Assembly: GCA_025677815.1 (NCBI GenBank)
Contig: JAIXMP010000001.1
Span: forward strand, 2,232,001 to 2,296,000
Reading direction: 5' to 3'
Length of the DNA: 64,000 nucleotides
Origin: Phascolomyces articulosus
Lineage: Eukaryota; Mucoromycota; Mucoromycetes; Mucorales; Lichtheimiaceae
Made by a program: the position numbers and the translations under genes. The notes beneath the pieces were generated by a model. That model made no database searches and was not told where the DNA came from. It saw only the letters and a program-made list of their open reading frames with translations. Shown piece after piece: positions 1 to 13,533 of this stretch. Position 1 is the stretch's first letter; each line of letters opens with the position of its first letter.

Positions 1-585
1 CTTATTATTATTGTTATTAGTACATGATGGTAATGGTAATGGTGTTGACTTCACAGGTGGATTATTCGTTTGTTTTTGAGTTGTATAGATATGTCTATTT
101 GTCGTAGCTGCGGTAGTAGAAGTAGTAGTAGAAGTAGTAGTTGGTGATGGTGTTTGTGCTTCGGGTGTAGAGGTATCAGAAGCAACAGCAGCTACTGCTG
201 CCGCTGCTTTCCGGGCGGCAATTGCACTAAGTGGTTTTAGTGAAGACTTTTGCTGTTGCTGTTGTTGTTGCTTTTGACGTTGCTGTGGATCTTGTTTCTT
301 TTTTTTAAACGTCTTCGTTGGTATTTCTGTAACCGAATTTTTATTGGGTACAACAGTTGTTTTATCATTGATAATGACGGATTGTACTTGCTTTGCAAGT
401 GTTACTTCTAAGTCATTAATAAAAAAATAAATAAATGAGTATTATTATCAACATTCAATAAATAAGACGCGTTTATATATATATCATGTAAAGATCTTAC
501 TCATTTTTTGAAGGGTGTTAAATAAATTATTACCGTCATTACTGATTGTGTCTTCATCGATCGATCGCTTTCGTTTATGATTCAT
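1..585 (-). CDS. Lys/Gln/Thr-rich protein, 5' part only (runs off window)
   Basis: Two exons are visible: 501-585 and 1-407 (continuing beyond the left edge). The start codon at 583-585 opens MNHKRKRSIDEDTISNDG. A canonical GTAAG donor at 500 and a TTAG acceptor at 408 join in phase as ...LQKM-K-VTLAKQ, which avoids stops. The rest is low complexity: a basic FKKKKQD stretch, a run of about seven Gln, an Ala-rich segment and a Thr/Ser-rich tail. The N-terminal KRKR and internal KKKK could be nuclear localisation signals (inference). I recognise no domain. The product may be a nuclear or chromatin-associated protein whose folded domain lies outside the window. The gene model is fairly secure; the function is unknown. 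Confidence 0.65.
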
Positions 586-1209
586 TTTTTTTTAAAAAAA
601 AAAAAGATTTTTAAAGAAGCAATTTTTATAATTTGCTGACTTTAGGTACAAAAAATTAAAAGCATGAATTTGGGTGCCTTAAATTATACCCATTTTGGTA
701 GTAACGTATTTATAGCAACCAAAAGAATTATAAATGTAAAAAAAACGGATAGAAGTGTTCTTTTAATAATAATAATAATAATAAAATGGTGAGAGAGAGA
801 AAGATAGAGAAAAGGTATTTGAAAGAAAGAAGAAAAAAAATGTATTAATACTGTGTTAAGTTGAGATTTGTTGGGTTGGGTGGATTGTTTGAAGGATATA
901 TCGTTTCTTTCCTTCTTTTTCGGGAAATTATTAAAAAAGATGATAAAGAAAAGGTTATTTTTTTTTAAAAAAAAATAAAGATCAAGGGTTATAAAAGAAG
1001 AAGTAAAAGAGTTAAAGAAGTCGAAAAAAAGGATTTAAATAGGAGTCATCTTAACCAATTGCAGATACAGAGCTACACAAAACACACATCACATATCACA
1101 CACACGTACAAATATTATATATATAGAAAAAAAAAGTATTAAAAAAGATCAATGAAAATTATTATCCTCTTGATAGAAAAAAAAAACAAAAGAAGAAAAG
1201 ACTGATGCA
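586..1209. other. Spacer between gene at 1-585 and septin 3' end
   Basis: AT-rich spacer with A- and T-runs, a short (TAA)n run near 765-785 and a GA-rich stretch near 790-840. It should hold the promoter and 5' UTR of the left gene and the 3' UTR of the septin gene. No open reading frame or RNA gene is recognisable. Confidence 0.5.
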
Positions 1210-3201
1210 TTACTTGTTAGATTGAGCTGGACTTCCAATAGTGGTAGGACTAACACCCAAAGCTGGACTACTGGATAAAGTTTCTTGAGGACCGGTGGCA
1301 GCTGATGGTTGACTACCAGTGCTAGAACCCGATGGATGTGTTGATTCTTTAATAGCCAACAATTGTTTAGCACGGAATGCTTCATAATGGATTTGAGCTG
1401 TTGTTTCAATCAGATCTTGGAGGTGTGTACGCGTAAGGAAATTACGCAAGTAAATGAATTCACAATGTTCTTCATTTTCAACTATAGTTCATATTATAGT
1501 TAATATATATAATTTATCTTACAATCAAAATAATTGATAGATACTTACCATTGATTACACCATATCTGTTCTTTCTTCCTCGAACAGGTTTACCATCAAT
1601 AGTAACGTTACGTTCTGAACCCACAATGGCAAAAGGAAGAAGTTCCTATATAACATATAACCCCATCCACACACATCCAATATGAGTTTGGATTATTTTA
1701 CAAAAATACTGAAGGTAAAAACTTACTCGAATGCTTTCATTCAAAGCTTGTTCTTGTTCATCATCTTCATCACTTTCATAAGGATACAACTTGATGTTAT
1801 GGAATACAAGTTCGGACTTGATCTAACATATTCATTTTTTTAAAGTGTTATTCTACTGAATCCTTTCTAGTTCTTCGTGTCCTCCTTTCTTTCTCTCTTC
1901 TCCCTTTTCTTACTCTTTGTTTAAATGCGTGACGTTCTTCAATAGTAAGTGAATCTGATTTGGCAATGACTGGAACAACATTCACCACTTCTGAAAGTTT
2001 CTTGAGAACAACAATATCAATGGGTTTAAGTCTACAGAGTCATGATGGTATTTTATCATAGATGATGTGTCAGTTTTTCTTGTTCTTTTTTTTTTTTTGA
2101 TTTGAAAAAGTAAGGGAGAAAGAAAGGGGGTAGAAAAAAGAGGTAAAAAGGTTGTTCAAGAGGGAGGAAGGAGGAGGAGATGCGCGTAAAAGAGAGGAGC
2201 ATATTGGATGTATATCTATTAGGAGGTTGTTATGCAAAAAAGAGAACTTACGCATGGCCTGTCGGGGTGATAAAGAACAAGCAACAGTGAACCCTACTAT
2301 CTTGAATATAACGATCTCGAGTAGCAGTCAATTCTTTGCGCAAGTAAGCTGAATGTTGATCTTTAATGTATTTGATGATGGGTTCCCAACTATTTTACAT
2401 TGTTGCCATTAATATTTTGAGATGAGCTGAGTGGTCCTTTTTTTTATAATAATAAAAAAATAACATACCAGTTCTCGTTATTCACTTGGTCTCCATACCC
2501 AGGGGTATCCACAATATTGAGTCTCAGACGGACTCCATTCTCCTCAATCACTATAGGATGGATGGATAGATGATGGATAATGATGATGGGGAATCAGTTT
2601 ATGTACATATGAAATATCCCAATAGAATCAAATAAAAAATCTTACAATGTGAAACTGTTTGAATTTCAGTGGTTTGTCTTGGAGGTTCATCAGATGCCAA
2701 GCGTGCTTTGCTTTCAATTAAATGAGAAGCAAAAATAGTATTGACCAAAGTGGATTTACCCAAACCTGATTGACCTGTTTTTTTTATTTATTTATTCATT
2801 CGTTTTGTGTGGATTGATATATAAAAAAAATAGATGGATTATGATTAAATTACTTTATTGTTTTCGCGTTATATATAAATATAATCGTTGCTGTAAAAAT
2901 AGGTGACCATATCGAATGTATAAATAGTTAAGATTATTTAGGAAGATTAAACTCACCCACAACCATAACATTAAAATGAAAGCCTCTTTTCAAGAGTTTC
3001 TTTTCAATTTGTTGAGTGATGGTATCAAAACCAACATATCCTTCAAGTGATGTCTATAAAAAAAAGAAGAAAAAAAGGACAAATGGGAATTATCAGTTAG
3101 TATTGCTTTTGATGTGTTCTTTCTATTTTATGTTTTATATATCTTTTTTATACAATATGACCAACCGCTGCTGGTTCGGTAATAAGTGAAGTAGATGACA
3201 T
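1210..3201 (-). CDS. CDC10: Septin, Cdc10 type (GTP-binding cytoskeletal protein)
   Basis: Nine exons join in phase: 3166-3201, 2957-3053, 2646-2774, 2469-2550, 2252-2389, 1914-2031, 1727-1822, 1549-1645 and 1210-1481, giving 354 residues. The septin start [20 protein letters not shown] is close to the Cdc10/AspD group. GTPase motifs are complete: P-loop GQSGLGKS, switch II DTPGYGD and G4 AKSD. The septin unique element follows, and the C-terminus is a Ser/Thr/Pro/Gly-rich tail with no coiled coil, as expected for Cdc10-type septins. Septins assemble into hetero-oligomeric filaments at septa, branch points and the cell cortex. The first exon codes for only 12 residues and uses a GTTGGT donor, so the N-terminus is the least certain part. 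The upstream sequence is strongly purine-rich. Confidence 0.93.
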
Positions 3202-3906
3202 TTTGGACACACAAAAAAGAAGAAAAAAGTGTTACAAAAAGAAAGAGGTGAAAAAAAAAGAGAGAGAAAAGAAAAGAAGAGAAAAAAAAAAGAGGAGAAA
3301 GAAGAAGAAAGGGATAAAAACGGATCAAGAAGAAAAAAAAGGGACAATTTCACTCGTCAACACACACAATTCAATTCAATTCAATTCAAAAGGATTTAGG
3401 GTGCATGCGGGGTAAATTTTTTATATTTACATATTTAAATGGATGATGAGTTCTTTAATAATGATCATTATCATTATTAGTATTCAAATATTATGAAAGA
3501 TCCTGCTAAAACGATGGAGTTTTAGAGTAATCATGTCATAAAACATTAGACTATTGATTGATGAATATAGGATGGATATGAATAGGATGATAAAAAAAAA
3601 GTTTATTTGTTTATGATATAGTTTTGTAGGAATCAACTTGGATTCCTGATTTATTTTTTTTCCCTTCTTTTTTTTTTTTACTCCTGCATTTTTATCTTTT
3701 TTTTTCCTCTCTGTGTGTTTCTCCAATCATAACAGTAAATAGTGGTAGTAATACTCACTCAATGATTCTTTGCGGATCCAAGGGGTTAACAAAAAAAAAG
3801 TGTTAAAGCCTTTTATTTTCGTGAGTATATAAGAAGTATAATATAAAGATGTTACCAAGAAAATAAAGTAACTATTATGGGTATAATTACAGCTTTATTA
3901 CTGTAT

Positions 3907-3975
3907 CCGCTCGCTATAACGATATGATTTTGGCTACAAGACCGAATAAGCAGGGAAATATCGTTATATCGAGCG
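3907..3975. repeat. Short inverted repeat (MITE-like), copy 1
   Basis: The left arm CCGCTCGCTATAACGATAT (3907-3925) is complementary, with one mismatch, to ATATCGTTATATCGAGCG (3958-3975) across a 32-base loop. It shares the CGCTCG and TAACGATA core with the element at 4259-4348. Two related copies within 450 bases suggest a small non-autonomous element family (inference). Confidence 0.5.
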
Positions 3976-4258
3976 AAGTAGTAGTAAGCTTTCTTATGAA
4001 GCAGGAAAACTATACTGGTATATTTTGCACTATTCACTTTTATGATTCTAGTTATCATAGTTTTTTTACACTAGTACTGGTGCTTGTATTCAAATTCTTT
4101 TCCTCCAAGTATTTTTTTTCTTTACCTTACCTTTTCTTACTAAATTCATTATCTTAAAAAATATCAACAAATTCACTACCTAGTGGTATTTTTTATTCTT
4201 TTCATTATATAGGCACATAGTTTTAGGGTAAGATTATCCATAGATTTTAATTAACAAA

Positions 4259-4348
4259 TACCCGCCTGGGTACTAATTCAATATAACGATAATTCGATAT
4301 TACAATACATTTCCGTTTCACGGATAGTATCGTTATTACGAGCGGGTA
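4259..4348. repeat. Short inverted repeat (MITE-like), copy 2
   Basis: Ends TACCCGCCTG on the left and AGCGGGTA on the right. The right arm TATCGTTATTACGAGCGGGTA (4328-4348) pairs imperfectly with the left TACCCG...ATATAACGATA. It shares the core of the palindrome at 3907-3975. Probably a degraded miniature element; no target-site duplication was resolved. Confidence 0.4.
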
Positions 4349-5037
4349 CAGTATATAAAGTATTTTTTGTAAGTAATTCAATTCTGTTTCACTGGCGAGA
4401 GTGGATCCATGGTTATGCATGTTTGAACCTTTCATCACAGTTGAGAAGGTTTTACTATTAGTTACTGTGACAATCGTCCGTGTTTAAAACCTAATTAACT
4501 GACATGCATAATAATATTTATGCATTCTTTGATCCACAACAAGCCCCTCTCTTCATCTATTTTTTCACAGAAGTGCTATGAATATACACAACTACTCTTC
4601 TTCTGCTCTCCATTTTCAAATATATTCCAATCAATGGGTGTTTTTTTAGAGTGTGATAAAAATGACAGATAAAAGTACTAGACTATTCTCTTACCATCGT
4701 CACTAAACCTTGCCTATTGTATTTAATTGATTTAAAATCACGATTGATTATATGTATATTAAAATTACAGGATCAAGCTACTGATATGACCAAATTTCAT
4801 GTTTGTATAACAAGCGCGAGCGTGTAGAATAATCGTTTTCGTTGACCTATTTTTTTTTTTTTTTGAGCAAATGTTCTACCTTACGGCCATTTGGACAATG
4901 ACCAAAAAACAAGAACAGGAAGAACAAGCTGAATCTCAACCGAACCACTACTCAATCCATAGTCAGAACAATGGAACAAATTCTGGTGATCCAACAACAC
5001 CTGCTGCAGCATATATAATGAGCTGCTCGTATCAGAA

Positions 5038-5470
5038 ATGACAGCTTCTAATGCATTTGAAAAAAAAACCCCATTCAGTCAAGCTGTTCACCATTTATCG
5101 ACAGCAATTCAATTACTCTCCAATCGTTTTATCAGTCTACTCAAGATTCTACAAACGCTTGGGCTAAAGCTAGCAACACGAAGAAAGAATTCAAGGGCGC
5201 GTTCAAAATGATCGACATTTCGCCCAGTTGTTCTACACATTATCTTTGCTCAGGAGCACTATGTTCCAATCAAGGTTATCAAGAATGAACTATTGAAACT
5301 CTGAGAAAGATCTTGCAAATATACCACGTCACGATGCTCTATATATTCTATTGAAATAACATCAAGAAAAGGAACGAACATAGTTAAAACGACCTGTTGA
5401 TTTTATTGCCAAATGTCCTCCTGAGATTGTATATACTATTCTTAAAAACAAGTTACTCATCAACGATTAG
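5038..5470 (+). pseudogene. Relic of the TPR/F-box gene family (paralogue of 35750-37927)
   Basis: The text from 5038 reads MTASNAFEKKTPFSQAVHHL, then STAIQLLSN. This matches the N-terminal TPR-like part of the intact gene at 35750 (NSLSQAIEQSTTAIQLL). Further on, FIAKCPPEIVYTIL matches the F-box start FITTCPPEIVCIIL. The reading frame is broken by several indels and stops (for example in the stretch around 5286-5400), and nothing recognisable follows about 5470. It is clearly a dead copy. The LRR part is missing. Confidence 0.8.
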
Positions 5471-5703
5471 TACCATATAGCAAATTTCCTCCTCCACTTA
5501 TAATTCCATATATTAAGTCAAAATAATAATAAAAAATGATGAAGAAGCGATATGAACTCATCTCAGGCAAATAACCAATTATTGGTATTTTCTAATTTAT
5601 TTGGATACAATATTTTTTATTTCTGAAACTACATTACTATAAGATAATACAACAGAACCATTTTTACATATCAAAACTAAGTAACTATATAAAAATACTG
5701 TTT

Positions 5704-7093
<1,390 letters not shown>

Positions 7094-8169
7094 TTTTTTA
7101 AAATATATATATATATATTGATGCGTATATAAAATAATGAAGAAAAAGATGAGAATGCTTTTTTTAAGTAAAACACGTCGTGTTATTTTATATGCTTTAT
7201 GATAATTACCATAACTGATCAAAGTCAACGACAGCGTTTTGATTGATTATGGAATTGGATAAAATTCGGCCCGTACTCACCCTTTATTATTATGAAAGTA
7301 AGTTTAATGTTGACATAGAGATTTTTTTATGTATTATCAATACGCAAGATACTTGCCAGAAATGTTCCGGATTATAAAAAAGGAAGCAAATTGGCGTCAG
7401 CATTTTTTTGTAATTTTTTCCTTTTTTGGTTGCATAAGAATATAAAACCTCAGTCCCTTATCTGTCACATGCCCAACTGTACTATCGCCAAAATCTGTGA
7501 TTCAGTAAAAAAGTCTGTAACGAGAAAAGATATCGTTACTATATGCGTACCATCATTGACAAAGACCTTTTTATTTATGTGCTTACTTGTAAAGTCCCCT
7601 GGTTCCTCAGCCCCCTCCGGCCCTAGAGTGTAAAACAAAACTTGTCTACGTTATTGATTATAGCCAATTGATTTATAATAAAGACGGGAAATATAAATCA
7701 GAATAAAAACTAACAACGATGGCAGTCATAATATAGCAGATGGGATTTATATACTATGAACATCATACTAAAGTAATATTATAAAATTTCTGAAATAGGT
7801 TTCTAGAATTATATATAAATTACATATTCGATAAGATCAACTCTGACGTATTAAAGTAGCATCATTTTTAATAACATGTAATCCACTGTGGTGTCTATGC
7901 CGCATCAAAATACGCACTTGTGGCAATGTCGTATTCCTATTAATATAAATCTAAAATATCTCACTTTCTATATCAAGGAAATCATGGTGAAAGAAAACGA
8001 AGAAAGAATATCGAACTGTCATCGTTTCCCTTTATGTCGCCTTTGAGAAGGCCTTGGTAAATATGATATTTCGAGTATTCTTGATTAAGAACAAACAGAC
8101 CTTTCGAATGAAATGCAAATGCAGTCAACGTGTTTATTGATATAGTACTTTATCTTTTTTTATTTTACT
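7094..8169. other. Intergenic, nothing conserved seen
   Basis: Promoter side of the oxidoreductase gene. The start is preceded by (TA)n near 7105-7120. The rest is AT-rich and lacks recognisable coding. A short self-complementary stretch (GTAACGAG...ATCGTTAC, about 7517-7541) recalls the CGTTA cores of the palindromes at 3907 and 4259. Confidence 0.4.
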
Positions 8170-8171
8170 GA

Positions 8172-8425
8172 ATACAAAGATGGTTATTGTTGCAATAATG
8201 GTCGAATTGCTAATGTTTACAAATATAAGAATGCTAAGAATATCTCTTTGGTCGAAATTATCCCTCAAGGATTCTTTACTGATAAAGAAGGAACATTCAA
8301 TATGTGGGTACCTAACGAAGTTACCATCAAAGAGCTGGAGAAAGATAAACTCTGTCATTTTCCCATTTATCACGCATTGCTACTGCTTACCTTGAGGAGC
8401 GTGGTGCCAATGAAGATAATCGGTG
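8172..8425 (+). pseudogene. Possible decayed exon, unknown family
   Basis: An open stretch reads ...RIANVYKYKNAKNISLVEII then PQGFFTDKEGTFNMWVPNEV and KELEKDKL. After one apparent frameshift near 8355 it continues as LSRIATAYLEERGANEDNR, up to a GTGAGT donor at 8424. The amino-acid texture looks like real protein, but no start, partner exon or family is recognisable. It may be a fragment of a lost gene or mobile-element gene. Confidence 0.3.
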
Positions 8426-8429
8426 AGTG

Positions 8430-9494
8430 AACACCCAGCCATTAATTTATATATGATCCCGTGTCTCTCTTTTTTTCTATTATCTAACCTTTATGTGATC
8501 TTCTCTATGGTAGTCACTTAAAAGAACCAATGTCAAAGCTTATTACCAACAATTGCCCAGAACCCATCTCTAATTCATTCAAAAGTAGTCGATCTTTTGC
8601 ACCACCCGTTTCTGACAAACAAGAATAAGAACAAGGAAAGTAAAGACCACAAGAGCTATAGGTTTAAACAGTTTCATTATATAAACAGAAAGATAAATGC
8701 ATATTAATTTATCAATAAACTGCCGGGTTGGTTGGTACCACCACCACCATTTCCCCATGAACATGGACAACATGAACAAGGACAATAGGTCAACAAGAAC
8801 AACAAGAGATAAAGATTCAAACAATCGCATAAAAAATGAAAGAAAGAATGTATATTAAAATTATTGATAAATGTAGAACATGGGCATTAATTTGGGCCTC
8901 ATCTGGTTGCGTGGTTACAACGAGAGCAACACATACACATATACCTTTCTCTCTTTTTTAAAAATAAATAAATAAACAGTACTTCCCACATTCGTTTCTT
9001 GAAAGTCTTTTGCTCGTTTTTTTTACTGATCAAAGTTCGTTTCGATAACAGCTCAGCCTTCGTGTTTATATTACTAAAAGTTCACTTCTGTAATCATCAA
9101 AGTTCGTCATGGCTGGGTCTTTGAGCCAAAATCAAAGACGTAGAGTTTTGTTGTGTTTTACATGCTTTTGATTATGTTTCTTGTTCTGTGTGCTTGTATT
9201 TTTGACAATGAATTTAACATACTAAATTGGGTGTCCTCTAATACTTTCTGTAAGCAAAATGCCAACCAAATCACGTCATCAAACTCATTATCCCATCCAG
9301 TTTCACCAAAACTTCCAAGTCTATATTACGCCGCTCCTCTAGATCAATAAAATGCTATTAAGCACCATACCACCATTATCATACTAATACTAGTATTAAT
9401 CCAACGATTTAGCATAAATAAAAAACACATTAAATAAAGAATCATTCAATTTTTGTTTTATTAAAATAATGAATGGTGACAGAAGAATAAGAAT
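8430..9494. other. Intergenic, nothing conserved seen
   Basis: AT-rich sequence with short open stretches only (for example 9153-9350), none with conserved motifs. It lies 3' of the broken gene at 9495-11277. Confidence 0.4.
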
Positions 9495-11277
9495 TTAATT
9501 TTCATCATGTTCGATATCATGCTTTTTGGGTTTATGTTGTTTGGTATTCGAGTCAAATAATTCATATGATATGGTAGGACTATGGGGAATTGTAGTTTTA
9601 ATAGGTGTACACAAAGTATCATGTAAATAAGCAAGTTGAGTAATTGTATCAAGCTCCAGTAATATATTCCTAAGGTCAGCACGTTGCGTGGGTATCTTCA
9701 AAGTAGCAATATCTATGAGGACATAAACTGATTCATGTTGCAGAGTCATAGAGTAAAAATGAACAATGGTACCAACTGCCTGGAAAGATAAGCACATTCC
9801 TAAATTGTATGTATCTATTGCGTTTTTCGTGAAATAAGCGAGCTGATACAGGTCACGATTTAAGCCACCAATGCTCTCATTTGTCTTAATTTCACCATAC
9901 ACAGTGGAGTGGTCATATTCATGATTTGCATATTTGTCACAAACATAATCTGGGCGTTCTTTTGATTCCGTATCAGAGGTTTCACAGGGCAAAAGATTTG
10001 AGCAATGTGGAATTACATCTGAGGATCCAAAGATAGGGCTGATTACGGTGTGGATGTAGCTACTTGAAAGATGTAGTTCCGATATTCGATTTAGGTTATT
10101 GTTTGTGGATGAAGAGATTAGACTGACAATGACTTCAATAGCTGATTTCTCATATTTATTCGCTTTCCTAGCTAATTTTAGCAGTTCTATTCTTGATTCG
10201 TTGTTTATTTCTTTGATATCTTCATCTGTTCCATCATTTGTTTCATAGACGAAATATTTCTAGTTCAAACAAAATATGATTACTTTCCCCTATGCTTAAC
10301 TTTTCTTAACTTTACGTGAGTGTCACTAAACTTACCATCAAGACGCGCTTCACCCTTTTGAATAGTTTATTATTAAACTTGATATCACGCATATGAGTTT
10401 CAATAAATTGCTGTTTCATCAGTCAGTAGGTTTCTTTCGATACGATGTCTGGGAGTAATTTTGGATTTGTAGTTTTATCAACAAGTAAAATATTGGAGAG
10501 TGCCCTATATTGAGTTATTACTGTTAGTATCACTTACTATATTTTTATGTATAAAAAAAGGGTATATTTACAGCATTCGATGTATATCATAATTTTGATC
10601 AAAATAATTTGCGTTTTTTATGTACTGAATGCTGTGTTTTTGAAATTTCTTAAACTCCCGTGCCACATCTGTACCGTTCACAATATATTTATCTAGTTTT
10701 CCAAACGCCATGATACAAGATTCGTTATCGGCTAAGAAATCATGGATATTGTATCTAGTTCTCTTTTTGACGCTGGAGCTTGAACTAGGCGTTGTGGAAC
10801 ATGATTTCATACTTGAGCTGGTAGACGAAACTGAATCGCTAAACTGCTGTACTTCGGCTTGAACTGTTCGTGATACCGCTTGTGAATAAGCAGTTACTGT
10901 GTCCTCCTATAAAAACCATCAGTCACTTAGTCACTCACAATCACTCATTACTAATAATACTTACGAATAGCATTTGTCGTTCGCTGTTTCCCGATGGTAT
11001 TGTTGGAATATCCTATAGAAAGGTCTTTTTGATGAGTATTTGCTTTCTATTAATATATTTTCTTTTTAAATCACTTTACCTTCAGAGATTTGACATACTG
11101 TTGCAAATCTCTTGGCAGTTTTCGGTTTTGGGACAGCAACCATTGCAAATCTGAAAGGAAATCTCTTCGTAAAGTTGCTGCAGTCAGATTTTTTTCTTTT
11201 TGTACCCTATTTGCACATAGTATTGGAAATTCCACTGCGCAGGGGGTACTTTGGAGAAGTAGCCTCTTCTTGGTATA
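9495..11277 (-). pseudogene. PD-(D/E)xK-motif protein gene interrupted by an in-frame TGA
   Basis: Exons 11080-11277, 10965-11012, 10572-10906, 10336-10504 and 9495-10259 all have GT-AG borders and join in phase. The N-terminal part includes LRRDFLSDLQWLLSQN, and the middle includes RYNIHDFLADNESCIM and EFKKFQKHSIQYIKNANY. The C-terminal domain has RPDYVCD followed by STVYGEIKTNES, resembling the PD...(D/E)xK core of restriction-endonuclease-fold proteins, then GLNRDLYQLAYFTKNAID. Such genes are, as I recall, multicopy in Mucorales genomes. A TGA at 10423-10425 interrupts the fourth exon while the same frame stays open on both sides. The 5' end is unresolved: the ATG at 11326 is in another frame, so an upstream exon is missing or lost. 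Best read as a recent pseudogene. Function unknown, nuclease-like at most. Confidence 0.6.
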
Positions 11278-11326
11278 CTGGATTCAAATTTATATAACGT
11301 ATTAAGGAACTTCTTTTGATCAACCA

Positions 11327-11517
11327 TTTGAGTTGCGAGCAATAGAAACAAGGCGCAATTAAAGAGTAATATGCATAAGGCAAAGGGCTCTAATGAAATT
11401 AAAGAATGACGTTTTGAATAAAATCAATGTCCGTCGGATTACATCACAGCTCAAAATCGTTTTTTTTTTTTTTTTTCAAAAAAAAATCTTACATTGAACA
11501 TTATGAACATCGACCAA
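11327..11517. other. Short spacer with a T-run
   Basis: Contains a run of about 17 T at 11460-11476, then A-rich sequence. No coding recognised. Confidence 0.3.
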
Positions 11518-11937
11518 CGTAGCTATCTCGTGCAAGATGAAAAAAAGCAATCGTATACCAAGACAGGACATCGCGAGGTATATATTTGCTTGCTGCGAAC
11601 ATGCTTGTACTGCTTGCTCTTCTTCCTGAGGAGACGACCAATTCCTTCTACAAGATTGGTGGTGTATATCTTTCTATATGCCTTTTGCTTGTACTAGGTA
11701 GCAACTACAGCATGTGAGATGTTTTTGGCAAAGTGAAGGACGTGGCTATCTCGTGCAAGATGAAAAAAAGCAATCGTATACCAAGACAGGACATTGCGAG
11801 GTATATCTTTGCTTGCTGCGAACATGCTTGTACTGCTTGCTCTTCTTCCTGAGGAGACGACCAATTCCTTCTACAAGATTGGTGGTGTATATCTTTCTAT
11901 ATGCCTTTTGCTTGTACTAGGTAGCAACTACAGCATG
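11518..11937. repeat. Tandem direct duplication, 223-bp period
   Basis: The 197-bp block 11518-11714 recurs at 11741-11937 with only a few substitutions (for example A/G at 11521/11744, and C/T in GGACATCGCG versus GGACATTGCG). The 26 bases between them (11715-11740) occur once, so the period is 223. Both copies are open in more than one frame, but none gives a recognisable protein. It may be the remnant of a duplicated exon or a mobile-element fragment. Confidence 0.85.
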
Positions 11938-13533
11938 GTACTATCTTTCATCAAGAATAAAAGGAGAGATCTGTTTAAAAGTTAAGTTCAACTTTTTTCT
12001 TTGTTTTAATTGATGATAATTGTACTAGCTGAAAACTACACGTTACGATCCTTCTTGACAATCACTAACACAACTTCTATATGGAAATGAGGACACATCG
12101 AATCTTAATGCTATACGAAAAAGGATTGCAGTATACTTTAAATCGCGTTTGCTCTACAGTATTTGCAAGAAGCAAGAAACAACGATTAGAAAATAAAAAG
12201 GTTGGTAGTAGAGGTTATCTTTGTCTATCGATGTTTATTCCGTTATTAACGTTTTTTAAACGATTTTTAGCTATTGTTACGGTCAAATACTTGGGAATTA
12301 AATGTATATTGATATTGAACTACTGATTTTACTGAACTAATTGGATGGGTATTTATGCTAATTTATGGGTTAGTATTCTTTGATAATATATATATATATA
12401 AAGTGGGGTGGTATAAGGGTGGTGATTCCCATTAATAATATTGTTGAAGATGAGGGGGAACTGATGACTTGTATAATGTATTATAGTAGTTCATCGTTGG
12501 ACGATCCATTTGTGACTTATTATTATTATTATTAACTTCCGTTACGGCTATATATCTAAAACTATCATGACGAGAAGAACTCTTGCATTTCAGGACCACG
12601 CTACCATTAAATAATATTCAAGCACAAGGTACGAGCTTTAAGTCGATAGGCTCAAATGCATCTGACTTCAAGAAACGTATCTACTCCAAGCATAAGTCTA
12701 TTAAGCAAGACATTAACAATACGTTCCTTTTCCAAATATCCCAAGAATAGTACCGAACAAAAAGATAGATCGCTAGAAGAATATTTTTTTTCTTGATAGT
12801 GGAGTGACACCAGGAATTGACCAGTCTTCGCCAATTCTATTTCTTCACAGGGCACAAACTTTTTTCACCACTAAATAATATTTGTTAATCCGCGAAGAAT
12901 TTATATTTATATAATTATATATAATAAATTTGATCATATAAACATAAGACATCATATGTAATAATACAGAACTTGATGTTTTACCATAACACATTTTAAT
13001 AAAACCCTACAACTGATGAACAGGATTGCCAGTCTGTGCTTTTTTACTTCTGATCTACATTTTGAAAAAAAAAATGTAAGCTTAATTACACATGATTTAA
13101 ATATTCAACCAATCGATTAAACAATAAAGAGACAATAAGAAGTCAACGAGACTCAAAAAGATCGGTCATATTAATTGCTAATCTATGGTTATTGTCATCC
13201 AGACTGTTTAGTATTGCGTTTGCTTTCAGCCAACACGCTCGTGTATGTTTCAATGATAATAATCGTAACGAGGGATGATGGTATTATCAGAATATATACT
13301 ACAGTGGTAATGAAGACGTGAGAAATAATAATAACAAATAACGATAAACAACTTGAAACAGTGGAGTGTTGTCTATTCACGTATAAAGTATTCTTCGGGT
13401 ATAGCTAACACAAAGAATACTAAGAAATATCCGTGCAACGTAAGGCCAATAAATAATGATTGTTATTTCATAGTCCAAGAAATAAGGCGTTTTGTTATAT
13501 GTTTATATGGCCGGATATGACGATGATAATGTA
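11938..13533. other. Gene-poor stretch, nothing conserved seen
   Basis: AT-rich. Short open stretches at 12081-12326 and 12652-12855 have no conserved motif. A (TA)n run lies near 12390-12400. A GTCAACGAGAC string at 13142 recurs at 58353 in the palindrome loop, with some similarity around it. Confidence 0.35.

Larger units (their letters stand above)
3202..5037. other. Intergenic region with purine-rich septin promoter and two short palindromes
   Basis: The first about 150 bases upstream of the septin start are an almost uninterrupted A/G tract on the plus strand, followed by (ATTCA)-like repeats near 3368-3387. Two imperfect palindromic elements lie at 3907-3975 and 4259-4348 and are listed separately. 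No conserved coding is visible on either strand. Confidence 0.5.

Noticed and set aside
3128..3415. Lys/Arg- and Phe/Leu-rich frames at the septin 5' end
   Set aside because: Products of the purine tract in the septin promoter and 5' UTR, read on both strands.
10423..10425. TGA as a selenocysteine or read-through codon
   Set aside because: No SECIS-like element was seen, fungi of this type generally lack the selenocysteine system as far as known, and a simple nonsense mutation explains it.
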